64,000 nucleotides of DNA from Aphelocoma coerulescens. Taxonomy: Eukaryota > Chordata > Aves > Passeriformes > Corvidae. Location of the stretch: positions 90,070,004-90,134,003 of the forward strand of contig NC_091015.1 in NCBI RefSeq assembly GCF_041296385.1, written 5' to 3'. A program made the translations under genes and the position numbers. Shown here in pieces: positions 1 through 13,959 of this stretch. How positions within the stretch are numbered: position 1 is the first letter of the stretch; each line of letters opens with the position of its first letter. Below the pieces are notes generated by a model that saw nothing but the letters and a program-made list of their open reading frames with translations, was not told the DNA's origin and ran no database searches.

Positions 1-3000
1 ATGGGAAGTAAATCTTTTGCCTTTGATGGATATTTGGGTTTGAGGATTGCACTTTCTAATCCATCGGGGAAGAGAGACCTTCATTTGATTCAGGCACTAG
101 ACCATGGTGCCTGTGACATCTGCTACCTGTATGGATCAACATCTGTCCTTGCTAAGTGCATTCACTGCTGGCTTTTGCAGCAATGGCTTCAGTGCCAAAC
201 AGCTCTCTCATCGAGAGGTCGAGGGCAGATACCATCCTTGCAGAATCTGTATTTCAAAACAGGTAACCTTTTACATGGTGCCTCTTCTTGTCCTTTGACA
301 AACAAGGAAAAAAACCATCACACCACCAACAAAAATAACATTTTAAACTGCAGACTACAACAAGTACCACAGCATCCTTCAGTAAATTTACATTCTATTT
401 TTCTTGGCAGGGCTGATCTTAAACAGCAAGGTACCGAGGTATTGCCCCCCATCAAAGCAATCCTGGCCCACTGCAGATGCTTTTGCGTATTCTTGGACTG
501 ATGCCCACAAATTACTGTCTTCCCCTAAGTCCCCATGAGATGCTGCTGCTCCCCTGTCCTGCCAGGTTTCAGGCCTTTAACCTCACCACCTACTCAGGTT
601 CAGCTCCCAGACCCTGAGAGGCAATGCCATAAATTCACAGCAGAAGCAGCAAAGCGCAGCATCACTGCTTTTACCACCAAGCTCCACCCATGCAGGCAGA
701 AGATGAGGTTATTGCTGTCGTTGCCACTGACCAAACAAGCCCTGCTCCAAGTGCGAGGCTCGTTTTGGTTTCCCCATTCTCCCTCACCACCACTTCCAGC
801 AGATCCTCATTCCCTTGCACCCAAAGCACAGCACTGGCTCTCTGTGCAGCTCTGTGGAGTTGCTGCTTGGGGTGCATCTGGCCAGCTTGATCCAGCAGCC
901 AAGCTTCAAGAGAGGAGCATTCCTAGGTTCTTTCCATAACAAAGGTTTCCCAATCACACCAAGCCCAGCCTGTCACATGTGGTTTGTCTATTACCTCCTT
1001 TCACCTGCTCTTCCCTCCAGTGCATAGCACGGCTGCTGGATGGAGGATGGAAAAGGCAATTTTGCTAGAAAGGAAAGGAAAATGTGGCAATCAACTGCTG
1101 AATACATTAGTGGGTCTGGAGCTTGTCTACACCAAATTCCTTGTGGTTCATGACCAACTGAGACAACACACTTGTTAGTTGTAGTAAGAAATCCTTCAGC
1201 ATACAATTTTTACTTTCAGTAGTAAATGAGCAAATAAATTCTGTTTTATTCCATTGAATATGACAGACCTTTTTCACAATTTAAGATAGTAACATGTTAA
1301 TCTGAATTCTCATAGGCAGAAAAGACTGTGATACAATGCTCTTTTATTAGGCTTATCTTAGCACAGTGTGGTTCAGCTAATAGTCTCATTGCACCCACAT
1401 GCAAGAAACAGTTCTTTGACTTTATCCAGATACAAATACACCTGGTTTAGATGATAAATTGGAGTCTGAAGGGCTTAACAAACTCATGGCACTGCAACTA
1501 AAAAAACAAGCAAACAATTGAAAAGTTTAATATCTTAACTCAAAATATTTACTTTTCCATGTTCTAGGAAGAATGTGAATCCTATTAATGAAATATCCAG
1601 AATGGAAGGCAGGGGGATTTTGAGAGAATCCTGCCTAAGATATTTCATGTCCATATGCAAATGACAGCCAGTGCTGTGCCTAGTTTCTTTTGTCTCTTCA
1701 TAATACTATTTTGAAACTAGAGAAAAAATTGACATAAAAAATGTTGATAGAAGGGGAAATGCCAATAGTTATGCCATTCATCATCCTTCATGAAATAAAA
1801 GATTTTTACACGCCTTTAACATGTTTACAGATGCTTTCATAGCAGACTTTAAAGGAAGTGCAAGAAGGTATTTGAACATTATATAAATCTCAAACTCATC
1901 TTTGTATCACAGATTCAAAGAATCACAGAATATTTTGTGTTGGAAGAGACCTTTAAAGGTCACCTAGTCCAGCCCCCCTGAAATAAGCAGGGACAGCTCC
2001 AACTAGATCAGGTTGCTCAGAGCCCTCTCTGGCCTAACCATGACCAGGGGAAGAGGGGGCATCTACCACCTCTCTGGGCAATCTGCTCTAGTGTTTCATC
2101 ATCCTCATTGTAAAAAAAATGATTCCTTATATCTAATCTAAATTGACCTTCTTGTAATTTAAAACTATTACCCCTTGTCCAATCGCATTTGATAAATACA
2201 GAATTTATCACTGGAGAACTTCTGCTGAAATTCATACTCAGGAGATACTGGCTTTAGGCATGCATATACTGTAGCATTTTCAGCCCTACAAGCACTAATA
2301 AATAATGCTTATGCATTGCATATTACTGCATTCTCACAGATATATTGATTACTCATTAGTTTGCTATAGGCTCTGTATAGGCTATTTTACAGTTCCCTGT
2401 GGTAACACAGAAGCCATGTTTGGCAAGACACATATTTCGGACAGACTGAGGTCCTTCTAAATAAAACTGGAGAGGGTGAAATATTGCAAGCTTACAAGGG
2501 CATATTTCTGAAACATTTAAACATATTCTCAACAATTAATCTAACTACTGAGCTATACACAAAAGAATATAGAATACAAAAGCTTAGAATACAAATTCAC
2601 CACCTCCTACCACAAGTTTTAGTTAAATGGCATTCAACTGCCCCAATAATCTCCAAATAGCTCAAGTCCAGTATAGATTACTGTTTTAATAATACACAAA
2701 GCCATAAAGGGGTTTTTTTGCAACAGTATGTTATTGGTGGCATTGGGTGTTATTAAATTTCATATAGCAAGTGATATTACACGTAGATGTTTTAGTGAGA
2801 GTCAAACAGTCTGCAAAAAGCACATCCTAATGCTTGAAGCAAAGATGCAAAATGTAAATTCAAAAAGGGGTTCTGAATTCCAGGCAAACCCACATAAATA
2901 CATTTTAATTTATTAACTAGAAATAAGTTCTAGAAAATATTTTAAATTATTACTTGCATTTTTTTTTTAATGTTTGAATGCCCAAGTTATAACCATTAAA

Positions 3001-6000
3001 TAAACTGTAATTTAGAAATTAGGCAAAAACCTGCACAAAACACACAAAGAACCCTGTGTATAATGATTTAATTTCTTCCATGATGAGAAAATGCAACATT
3101 TGTACACGTTTGGTTTGATGAGGAGATAGTTTCTCTCCCTTTGATCATGAAACAATGCTGGAGCCTCAGGCCTGATGTGAGGACAATGCAATTCCCTCTG
3201 TAGCACACAATGTTTATAAGCATCCCGGTCGCTCAGGATCCCACATACCACACTACAAGCCCTTGAGAGACAGAAACCTTTAACTCGGGCAGCACCTGGT
3301 CCAGTCAGCCTTCAGCAATGCCACAATAGCATTAATGCCACTCCAACACTGAGGAAGGAGCTGTTTGGATTACCTGCAAAGAACTGGCACAGCATCATCA
3401 CCTTAGTGAGCAGGGCTGCAGCTGGGCATCCCTGAGTATCCCCACCGGCAGCTCAAGCCCAGCTGCTCCCACCAGCTCTCGTGTTTTGGAGCTGCTGCAG
3501 AGTCACGTGCCCCAGGTTGCCTCAGAAGAAGATACAGTTTTGGACTCGGAACACAAGCCCAAAGAGCAAAGAACATTACTAAGGCCAGTGCCACAAGTGA
3601 TGCATACAGCTGGGATTACCCCAGGCTGTGAGCCTGAGTGAGCCATGCAACAGACACCATTGTGAAGATGGGGGATACAGAGCCAACACTCCTGGGTGCC
3701 CTGTGGCAGAAAGCATGTTCTGGATGAGTCCCCTGCTGCAGGCGACCAGAGACAGAACTTTGAGTCTCATGTGAAAAATAAGTCAGGAACTTCTGAGCAA
3801 CCCAGGTCTCCTTGTGCCACTGAAACCCAACATTATTTTTATCTTGGTCTATCAAGCATTAATAGGAAGCTTCATCTGCTTCATCAGCTGGAAACAACTT
3901 TGCCTGAAGCTGCCACCAGGGCACTTGTGCCAGCCAAAAAAGAAAGATGCGGGTTTCCTGCAGGGGCACCATCCTTATCATCTAACTTGACAAACCAGCT
4001 GCACCCAGAGCAGACTGGTCTCAGAGAAGGGGTACAGTTTGGTTGTAAAGACCATTTTTATTCTTCACACAGAGATGCAGCTAAATCAGAACTGTATTAG
4101 TAAGGCACCTGTCTGACTGAAAACCCAATTCCTTTGGCTGTTTTCTTATCTTTCAACTCTACCAATTCACAGAATAGAATGCTACATAAATATTCAGACT
4201 TTTCCTGCAGCATTTCTGTAGTCTTTCCAGTCATGGACTGCCACAGCCTAGAAGTCATGGCAAGGCACACAACCCAAGAACTTGATCCTAAGGCTGATGC
4301 ATGAGGAGTGAGACAAGGAGAGTTCTACTAACCCTTTGAGATAAAGGCCTTCTGCACAATTCACAGTGATTGTAGTGATTCAAGCTTCATTTACCCCGGT
4401 AAGAGAAAGTGTTGTGCATCTAGCTCTCCTTTGTCCTGTCCTTTGCAGGAAAAGAGGCTGAGCATATATTTTACTAGAAACAGGCTTTCTTCAGAACTCA
4501 GGCCCAGGGAAAGAAGGGGATCTTCAGCTGGGTCCTGAAGATTCCTTACAACTGCGTGTCTGGTCGCTTCCCCAGAAAAATTAGTGTGTAGAAGAATTTC
4601 TTAAGTTTTACTCCTCTAAATTATTATTATTTTATTAACACTAAATGGAAAAGAGTATTTTCCACTTTGTGCACAAGATCCACATTCTGAATATTCCTTC
4701 AGTAACATTCAGCCATAGTTTGACAATATTTTTAAATGACTATTTTATTGTTTTAACTACTATGGTGTAAAGAGCTGGAAACATGCATCACACTCAGTTC
4801 CAACTTAAATTTGCAAGAGGCAATTTCTGGGGGAGGAATAACTCAAGAAAGAAGTAGAATATGACTGTGGAGATGTCCTTCCACTTTATCTGATAACAGA
4901 TAGGAAAAAACAATCATTATTTGCTCTCTCCAAGCCCTAGGCCATTCAGAGATCAGAATCACTGGCCATTCTTTAGGCCAGGAAATCCAGCTCATCTGTC
5001 CTCTTATGAGATGTCTGGCTGACAAATTTTGTTATATGCTAGTTTGAGTTTCTTATACAATGAAAGATTTTAAATTGCCAGATCATTTAAAAAAAAAAAA
5101 AAATCCTATATAGAAGAAAAGATTTGAAAGAGACCCAGTAGCTCCAAAAATCAGGGGTGACAACTAAATAGCCAACTAGAGATGGAAAGCCCAAGCATAG
5201 TGATTGAAGAAACAAACCCAAGACCTGTTTTGTCTAGCAGGTAATTAGCAGTAGCCCCAACACGGAAAAAAGAGGCATCATTCTGAAGCAAGGCAATACC
5301 ACAGCAGGGTCCTTTCAAGATTCCAATCATGTATTTGTGGTAAGAGGCCTCCTTTAAGCTCAGGACAGGACTGGGACTCTAACACATTAAAGCTCGTGCT
5401 GATCTGCATGTTGGACTTCTGATTGTGTGAGTAAAAGTAACGAGCACTGTCCTGATTCAGTCTGCTACTGGGGACACCTTCAGACTTTGCCCTGTTGCTT
5501 AAGCAGCAATTACTAACACATTTCATTACCAGGCACAAGGGAGCTTTGTGACACCTTTCATCATTCATACACTGTAACACATTGCAGCACTGTAATCTAT
5601 TCACATGGACTTCTCTAGTGAGATGGCTCCGTTTGAGATACTCCCGGACCAGATGATTTTTCTACAAAAAGCAGTGAGATTATGGCTAATTATTTCCTGC
5701 TGTCCTTTCTGTGTCTTCTTTATTCCATTAAACAAACAGACAGTGTTTGGTATATGAGTAAGAAATGTAGTGTAACAGAAAATATGTTAGAAAGGAGATG
5801 ATTACTAATCACTGCTTTTTGCCCAATACAGCTAAAATGACCTATTTCCTCAGCTCATCAGCTGAGCAAACTACTGACTTCAAGATGTGAGAAATCATCC
5901 TTGTCCTTTGGTTTCAAACATGATTTTGTTTCTGTAATGAATTCAAGGAGCAAATATGACCTGGGCTGAAGGAGAAGCACAAAAAAACTACAGTCAGCCC

Positions 6001-8199
6001 AGAAAAAGAAGACATGAATGGGAAGCAGAGACATAAACATAAAACCTTGCCTAACAGTTTATTAAATAATTTTAATGATTTTAATACATGGAACTCAAGA
6101 AAGCACCAGTTAGGCTAACATTTGTCCAGGACATTCCAGTACATGTGAGGAAGTAAAATGTAAAACTACTCTTAAAATAAAACTGTACTGCTTTGAGCAG
6201 TAAGAAGATAAGAAATTAACCAGAGCCCTCAAGTGACCGATCAGATGGAAATTAATTAAAGATGTGAGGGGCACGATTCATTATCTGGTGGAGTTAAAAA
6301 GTATCAACTACCTTATGAACACATGAAAAAAAAACCAAATGGATACACTTCTCTTATACTACATTAAACTACTTGGGCTTCTCAGTATTTCCAGGACTGA
6401 ACATGATTTTGGGACAAATAATCACTATGTATTCTTTATAGGTTGCACTGTGAGGCACACGGTGTCCAAATGTTTTGATTCAAGAAGCTTTAATTTTGGG
6501 GTGGCTTGTTTTTGCCAGGAATTAGAGGAGGTAGTTCTCAAACATCAGCTCATCTGGAATTTTCAAATGGCAAGTTAAAATCATGTATTTACAAGTGGCT
6601 TTTGGGATTCCCTTTTACTTTTCTCTGACTAAAAACAGCACTAAAGGTTTCTTTCCCTTAAATAAAGAATCTCTCTAAAATGAAACAAAAGAGGAACACT
6701 TCACAATGACAGCATTTTAAAATATGGAGTTTTAAACAATATTCTTCCATAATTTCATGTACAAGTTGTTCTCAGACCCATGGCAGGGAGGAATGAGCTC
6801 AGTGCCAGTAAAATCTAGTCCTGACAGAAAGAAATTAGTTACTGGCAATACAGTTATCTAAAACCATACACATTCTCAGGAAGAAAGAAGGTAATATTGA
6901 ATTAATGCTTTAATATATATCCAGCCTTGAGTTCAAAAGGTACAAGGCTTGCTTCAAAGAAAAGACCTGCAACTTACACCTAAGTGTACATAAAAGCCAT
7001 GTCTAAATTGGCAGGGAATTCAGCTCAGTGCAAGCAAAAAAGTAAAACAAGGCAGCTGGCGTGAGGCCCCTGCATCTCTAAGAGTTTCTGCCTCAAGTCC
7101 AGCTTTAGTCTGGTTGGCTGGAGATTGAATGTTCCCTCTCACTGGACATGGTTTGAAGCTGTCCGATGGATGAACCACTGGTCCATCTGGAGATGATTAG
7201 CTCTCCCTTAGGATGATGAAGATTTGGTGCTTTTAATCCAAAGACACTCTTAGGCAAGCACAAACAACTTCTGCTTCCCTCTTCTCAGTTTATGGTCCTC
7301 TCCTGTTTTTCTCTCCTTTGCTCCAGGACACCATGCCTGTGGCATTGTAAGTGATCTACAGGATGAAGGCAGGTTTGCTCTCTTGTAAGCATTTGAGTTT
7401 GCTCCCCGGTGCTCACAACGACGGCTGTTCCAGCTCAAGGATTGCTAGGTGAGACAAACTCCAGTTGCAGGAAGGAAAAACCTCCAGCACAACTGGGGAT
7501 GACTTTGCCAAAACACCTCAGGAGCCAGGAGCTCCTTCACTCCAGCCCCACCCCACAGCCTGTCACGCGTCTACCTGGGATTTTCAGAGCTCCTCTGCTG
7601 TTGACTCTCCAAATATGTGGAGTGGTGCTTGGTCATGGGAACATTTTAGTATAGTTGTCTTTGGGAGAAAGAGGCTTTGCAGCACTTCTCTGCTGGCCAC
7701 TGCTCCTCTGAGAATCAGATACAAGTATCTGATACCTCACAGGGTTCCCACCTTCCCAAAATATTTGCCAGTTCTCCTGGAAGGGGGCAAGGTGAAGGTA
7801 ACACCATAAACCTAAGTGCCCCAGCGAAACTCAATTACAAAGAAACCTTGAAACCACCCTGCAATTTTGAAAATGCTGAGAAACTTCTGCAAGTCTTTCG
7901 GAAGGGGGTTGGTTTCCCATCTTTCTCCCACCCTTAGGCTGGCAAAATCTTGTGGTTTGCCAAGGTCCCGGCTCAGAAGGCAGCCAGTGCCCCAGCCAGC
8001 GAGGGCCCTCCTGCAAGCTCCCTTGGGCCACAAGCGCATTCCTTTGCCCAGAGCTCAGGCAGAGATCTTGAAAGATTGAAGATGTTGCACTGCCAAACGT
8101 TCAAGATTTATTTATTTCAGGTGTTCGACCAGAACAGCTGTGGGTCAGACACATTGGTCGACGCCTCGTTCAGGACCCCCACCTTTCCTGCAGCTCCAC
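1..8199. other. Upstream intergenic DNA, no gene recognised
   Basis: Apart from the CR1 copy at 1911-2225 I see only unique AT-moderate DNA. The open frames here (up to 166 codons at 1-501, 134 codons at 535-939 and 3696-4100) show no recognisable family, and their lengths are compatible with chance. An A-rich run lies near 5088-5103. In mammals the DNA upstream of ANKH is a gene-poor interval, which fits; distal enhancers could be present but cannot be identified by eye. Confidence 0.7.
1911..2225 (-). mobile_element. CR1 LINE, 5'-truncated 3' end (minus orientation)
   Basis: On the + strand the block begins with an antisense CR1 tail (GATTC/AGAATC-like units, CACAGAAT), followed by the familiar antisense strings for 'TTGGAAGAGACCTTTAAAGGTC', 'CCAGCCCCCCTG' and 'CAGGTTGCTCAGAG'. 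The minus-strand translation retains a decayed C-terminal segment of the CR1 reverse-transcriptase ORF (FKLQEGQFRLDIRNHFF). CR1 is the dominant LINE of birds and other sauropsids, and almost all copies are 5'-truncated like this one. It lies in the intergenic DNA about 6 kb upstream of the ANKH CpG island. Confidence 0.92.
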
Positions 8200-8614
8200 G
8201 AGTGGCCCTGCCCGAGGCCCGAAGCCCACGGCCAGGGAACGCCTTCCCTTGCCCCCGGCTGCACGAGGAGGGCGAGGGGCGCGCAGATGTGGGGAAGCCC
8301 ACAGCGCCCGTGGGGCCCGGCGGGGCGAAGGGGTGCGGACAGGTGCCGAGCCCGGCCCGGCCCGGCGCCGCCACGGCCGCGGGCGAGGGGCGCAGCGCGG
8401 CCGCTCCGCCGTCGGGAGGAGCCGCTCGGTGCCGCTCTTTCCCCCAGCGCCGCCGCCCGTCTGCGAGCGTGTGTCAAACCCACGTGCTCCGCCAGCCCGC
8501 GCACCGGGAGCGGCGCCCCGCGGCCGGGCCCCGCCGCCGGCCCCGCACCGCCCCGCGCGGGGACCTCCGCCGGCGGCCGCGCCGCACCGCGGCCTGCGCC
8601 GTCCCCGCGGCAGC

Positions 8615-8667
8615 GGGGAGGAGGAGGAGGAAGAAGAGGAGGAGGAGGAGGAGAAGGAGGAGGAGGG
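8615..8667. repeat. Pure purine (GGA)n-type tract in the promoter
   Basis: 53 consecutive purines, mostly GGA/GAG units with AAG interruptions, sit in the CpG island upstream of exon 1. Such mirror-like polypurine tracts can adopt triplex or G-quadruplex structures and occur near many CpG-island promoters. Function here is inference. Confidence 0.85.
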
Positions 8668-8770
8668 CGGTGTTTTCCTGCGCGGCGCCGCGGCCGTCGC
8701 CCCGCCGCCGGCGAGCGTCAGGCGGGGGGGGGCCCGGCCCGGCCCTTCCCCTGGCCCCCGCGCCCCGAGG

Positions 8771-8920
8771 ATGGCAGCGCTGCCCGCACGAGTGGCTGGC
8801 GGCGGTGTCCCTCCTCTTTTTTTTTCCGGCAGCGGCGGCGGCGGCGGCAGCGGCGGCGGATCATTGTTGTGTGGGAGGAGGGCGGCGGGGATGGACTTGA
8901 TCTCTCGGGTCTCCTGCTGA
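8771..8920 (+). other. Candidate upstream ORF (49 codons, glycine-rich) in the predicted 5' leader
   Basis: An ATG at 8771 with A at -3 and G at +4 opens a 49-codon frame ending in TGA at 8918-8920. A second in-frame ATG with good context lies at 8891 and gives a 9-residue version. The frame is offset from the ANKH frame (428 bases between ATGs) and closes 278 bases before the main start. The GGC repeat at 8828-8859 is read in the glycine frame, giving a run of Gly with interspersed Ser. If transcripts start upstream of 8771 this would probably reduce ANKH translation; if they start between 8771 and 8891 only the short version applies. Translation is inferred, not shown. Confidence 0.45.
8828..8859. 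repeat. GGC-rich trinucleotide repeat in the 5' leader
   Basis: A run of GGC units interrupted by two AGC triplets lies just after a T tract (8817-8825). It falls in the predicted ANKH 5' leader and inside the upstream ORF. CGG/GGC repeats in 5' leaders are known to vary in length in vertebrates. Confidence 0.85.
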
Positions 8921-9018
8921 GGCGGCAGCAGAGCGCGCCCCGCCGCCCAGCCAGCGCCGCGCCGGGCAGGGAGGGACCGGACCGGCCCCCCGCCCGCTCC
9001 CCGGCTCTTTATTTTTAG

Positions 9019-9711
<693 letters not shown>

Positions 9712-9956
9712 TAGCGCACTGCAGCGCGGCTCGGCGGCGGCTGGAGCGGGGCGCGGGGCGGGCGACCCGGCTGCCGCCGCCCGCTGCCCAAGGGGCGCCG
9801 CGGCCCCCCCGCCCCGCCGCGCTGCCGCTGCCGCAGCGGTTCGGCCCCGCCGCCGGGAGCCCCCGCCGCGGCATCGCGGGAGGAGCGCGGCATCCCGCGG
9901 GGAGCCGCTCCGCGCCCCCGCGGGGAGGGGGCGACTTCCCGGCGGGGCTCCGAGCA

Positions 9957-9963
9957 GGTGAGC
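9957..9963 (+). promoter_or_regulatory. Possible alternative splice donor in the second CpG lobe
   Basis: CAG|GTGAGC at 9955-9963 is close to consensus and closes the GC-rich lobe 9655-9957. It could end an alternative non-coding first exon that splices to ANKH exon 2. No in-frame coding need is implied. This rests on motif and context only. Confidence 0.25.
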
Positions 9964-12906
9964 CTCCGGCTGCACCCCTGCACCGCCCGTGTTCTGTGCG
10001 CCTCAGCGCTGCTGCAGTTCTGTAGCGGTGTTGGTGACCTAGGGCTGTCCCCTGGCATGGACACCGAGAAGATAGCCTGGTGTATCCAAACCCGCCGTCA
10101 GCCTATCGCCCTGACATGCAGCCATCCCAGTTTGTCCTCCCAATCCCCGCTTGCTGCGTTTGCACCGAGAACATGTTCAGTGCTTGACGTACTCACTCCT
10201 CTGCCCGAGCTATCCCCGGTGGGTGCTCGTTTGCCACTGCACTGGGGCGTCGGGGAATCTCTGTTCTCACGTTTCAGTATTTATGACAGTCCAGGCCCCG
10301 GTCTTGTGTTAGGCTGCACTATATAGGACCTGTCGTTACATTTTTAGTAGGATGGTATACACTACTACTTGCTCACAAGTGTTAAACTGGGCAGCCACAC
10401 TAGGTATTGCACCCCAAATAGCTTTATCCTTGTCCTAAGTCACTCGGTTTGGCTAAGAGGAATAGACACTTGCTCCCGTGCTTCTTGAGCAAAGATACCA
10501 GAAAACTAGTGGGTACTTTCAAGCATTAGTAAAGAAGAAAGTGAAAGGAAAAATATTACAGTGGGAAAAAATAGCTAACATTAATCATATGTTTGTCATG
10601 TCTGTGTCAATTGCATTTTGATTCCTAGTCCTTTCAATAAAGAGTGATACTAAAAAATACAATTCCATCCTTATCTAACAATTACATGCTTTCCTACTAA
10701 GTCAGTCTTCTCTAAAACATACTGGGGGGTGGGGGAAAGGGAAATCTAAATATAGAAATGACAAAGGAAAAGGTGATTTAAATGCTAATAACTATGCCAT
10801 GTTAATAACATACAGTAGAAGCTAAATTGAAGGCAGTGCACTCAGCAAACGGAGTATGACAGGTGCATTCATACAATTTGCTTCATACAAGGTCAGCTCG
10901 ATTCAAGATAAATGTCAGCCTATAAAAAACCATCCCCTTGGCTTCAGTGTGCTCTGAACCAGGATTTCAAAATTTTGTGAGTAATTTTATAAGTGAGGGG
11001 CCTTCTGTCTGTCTGGGTACACAGGAGGGATGTTAATCTGTGGAGTATACATGTAAACACTTAAGCAACTTTGACAGCGCCAGGGACAAAAATATCTTAG
11101 AAAATTTGTTTTGTTTGATAGCCAAGTAATAGGATTGGCCCTTCAGGAGAGTTGGGGTTATCCCTTGTCTCAGATGACAGCTTGGGGAGGTATTTAACTG
11201 AAAAGGGAGAAATCCAGCCTGCTAGAACTCTAACTTCTTTCAGGAGCAGAAACTGGAAATATATTTCCATTTAGGTAAGGCTGGTACAAAAACTAAGGAA
11301 ACTGAAGCAGGAGCAAAGCTACACCAGGTCTGAAGGTTCTTCTTACAGACAAAAGGACAGTGATTTTATTTTCCTCCATGTAATACATGAAGTTACTTTT
11401 TGCACTTGTAGGACATTACTGTTGGACTTGTGAGGCTGAAAGTACATTGACTCGCTGAGCCAGTCACCTTTCTGCGTTACAAAATTGTAATAATTTTAAT
11501 GCCAGGGCTGAATAGAAGCAACGTAGAAGACTGGGTGTGCCAATAGATAGCTCTGCAAAGGCTGTGGTACCCCTTCCTGTGAATGTATCCTGCAGATAAG
11601 AAAGATTTTTAAGAATGATAAGGGAAGTAATATTTGCATGAAGTAGTGTTACTTGCACTGGACAATACTCTAAAAGAGATAGGAGAACTACACGTCAGAA
11701 GTAAGAGATTACTAAAAAAATTAGGGAGAGAATGGACCTTGCCTGACCAGGGAAGAAGAGATGTGTAAGAAATGCTGTAAGTCATAAACCCTTTTGATGT
11801 ATGGTGTTCATACATTGCTCCCTCAAGTGGGGAGAATATTTGGAAGTAGAGCATTCAAAGCAGAGCCTTCTTAGCAAAACCTTATACTGTTAGCTATCTG
11901 AGATTGAAAAATGAGAAACAAAGAGAATTATACCTTTTTTTTTTCCTATTACCTTGAGAGGCTTTTCAGGGTACTGAGTAGTTGTAGTCAATAGCAGACA
12001 TCGCTAGAAAATTACCAGGTCATTGGTATGCAGCTGCCTCTAGGTTCTTGCTACTTTAAAGGAAATTTACAGTAAGGCTAAAGAATGTTTGTAGACCATA
12101 GGTTAAGGCTGTCACCGTTGCCCCATATAAGATGCTTGGTATGGCAAGCATGTTTAGTTTACAGGAAGTAAAAAATGCTGGCTCAGTGCTTAAGAGCTAA
12201 TAAGCTCTGCTCATGAAGTCACTTCCAGGACCACTATAACCAGTAAAGAGCCTCCTATTGACCCCTGGACTTTAATCCAAGGATGCCTTAGGACAAGGCT
12301 ATATTACAATGTTACTCCAATTTAGTGAGCTGACCTCATTTCCTCACCTCATAAGATCTCTTAGACAAATAGCTGATTTTTTCCCTCTACTAAAAAAGGT
12401 AATCCTGATGCATGACCAGGTAAATGACCAGAATATTAGAGAGATAAACCATTTCTAACCTACTTTCTTGATTTCCTTCTGCGACCCATTTCCAATTTAT
12501 TTACAGTGCTGCATGGCTTTTATGAAATTAAATACTACATAGCTTTCTTCTTAAGAGTATGGCCTTCAGCAAAATAGTCCCAAATATTTTGGTTAAACGT
12601 TCCTTCTCCATTCAAATCTGTGTCTCTGTATGTCAGTAATGTGTGTGTTCATGTGCACACATCTCTTTTTCTCTAGGTATACGCATGCACACACAAATAT
12701 ACACAGTAGAGCATTTTCATCCCAAGAGCTTAACACCACCAGAAGAGAGATGGCCCTTTCATTCTGCCATCGATGACATTCAACTCTCAACATCTCTCCC
12801 TGAGATTCATAATAATTGCTGTTGTATTTAAAGCTCAGTCGTCAGAGAGCAGAGTTTGCATTAAAAATTCCGGCTCCCATGAAAAATGCTGGATGTACTT
12901 GCTTAG

Positions 12907-12930
12907 AAATAAATAAATAAATAAATAAAT
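12907..12930. repeat. (AAAT)6 microsatellite
   Basis: Six perfect AAAT units in intron 1, flanked by unrelated sequence. Confidence 0.95.
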
Positions 12931-13725
12931 GCCTCCCATGTGATGGAGAACAACGCAACCTCAAACAACTCAACCAGCAAATAACAACATCGCTACCCTG
13001 TGGGCTCAAAAATCCGTCACCACCCACATCAGTTTTCCTTTTAACACAGTTTCAGAGCTGCTCACATATGTTGTGGTGGCCTGGCTCGAAACATACGCAT
13101 GCATTTGCATCAGCATTGTTACAAGGGGGGAAAGCTGAGGTGTGCATGAATTCTCTTTCTCAGAAGCACAGAATCAACCATAGGGAGCGCTAAATACAGT
13201 TTGCAAGTGTGGCTGGTTACTCCCTCGGATGCTCATGGGGTGGCAAAGGCCAGGCAGAGAGCAGTTATTTCACTCTCAAGGCTTGTCTGCAGTAGTCCCT
13301 TAATTATCAGTGGGAACGCCAGGAGGGGCTTTTTGTTTGGGGTATTTTGTTTAAACTTTGTAGCTATCATGTATCGAGCCCCTGGATCATTAGTTTGTGT
13401 CGCTGTCAGTAGCTGTTGGCCGGGCAGTTTAACTTGCCAGCATAACTTAAGTATGCAGACACGGTGTTCAGTGGCTTGTGGGCCCTTGGAAACTAAACCC
13501 GAGCAAGCGCAGCCCTGCTGCCTCCTTCTCCAGAGGTCATTCAGGTGCTCTGGTCCTGCAGAGAAGTTGCCATACATTGCCCACGTTGTAGTGTTTGAGA
13601 TCCAGCAGGCGAGCCATAAAGGAAATGCTAGATGTTTTAGATTCCAAATTATTTTGCAGTAACTGCTGTTTTTTTCTTGTATTTGATTGGGGGGTTTTGG
13701 CTGGTTTTTTGGCTGGTTGTTTTTG

Positions 13726-13744
13726 TTTTTTTTTTTTTTTTTTT
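13726..13744. repeat. Poly(T) tract (T19)
   Basis: Nineteen consecutive T, preceded by a T/G-rich stretch with two GGCTGGTT units (13689-13720). It could be the tail of a minus-strand retrocopy, but I see no body for one downstream. Confidence 0.85.
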
Positions 13745-13959
13745 ACTTAAAAAAAGAAAGTTGCCAGAAAAGGAGAACAAGTCATGAATAATGTATCAAA
13801 AAGAATTAGTGAGCTTATTGTCTGCCCATGCCATTTGCAAACTTAGTAGGGGGTTAAACATTTTGATTAATGCCTTATGAAGCTCGGTTTTGGGGTAAGC
13901 ATTATTGTCTGGACATTCAAAACAAGTAATGGGAGAGTTCACATTCCCAGCTGTTCACC

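Noticed and set aside
1..501. 166-codon frame at the window start
   Set aside because: It starts at the first base so may be cut, but the translation shows no known domain and no splice sites of a plausible gene; treated as chance.
9007..9017. TATA-like string CTTTATTTTTA upstream of exon 1
   Set aside because: A poor match to a TATA box and at a position that would leave a leader of only about 160 bases; CpG-island promoters commonly lack a TATA box.
7950..9018. Long + strand open frames (316, 292 and 223 codons) upstream of ANKH exon 1
   Set aside because: Low-complexity Arg/Pro/Gly-rich translations of GC-rich DNA in three different frames, with no family resemblance. Only the short ATG-initiated part at 8771-8920 is kept, as an upstream ORF candidate.
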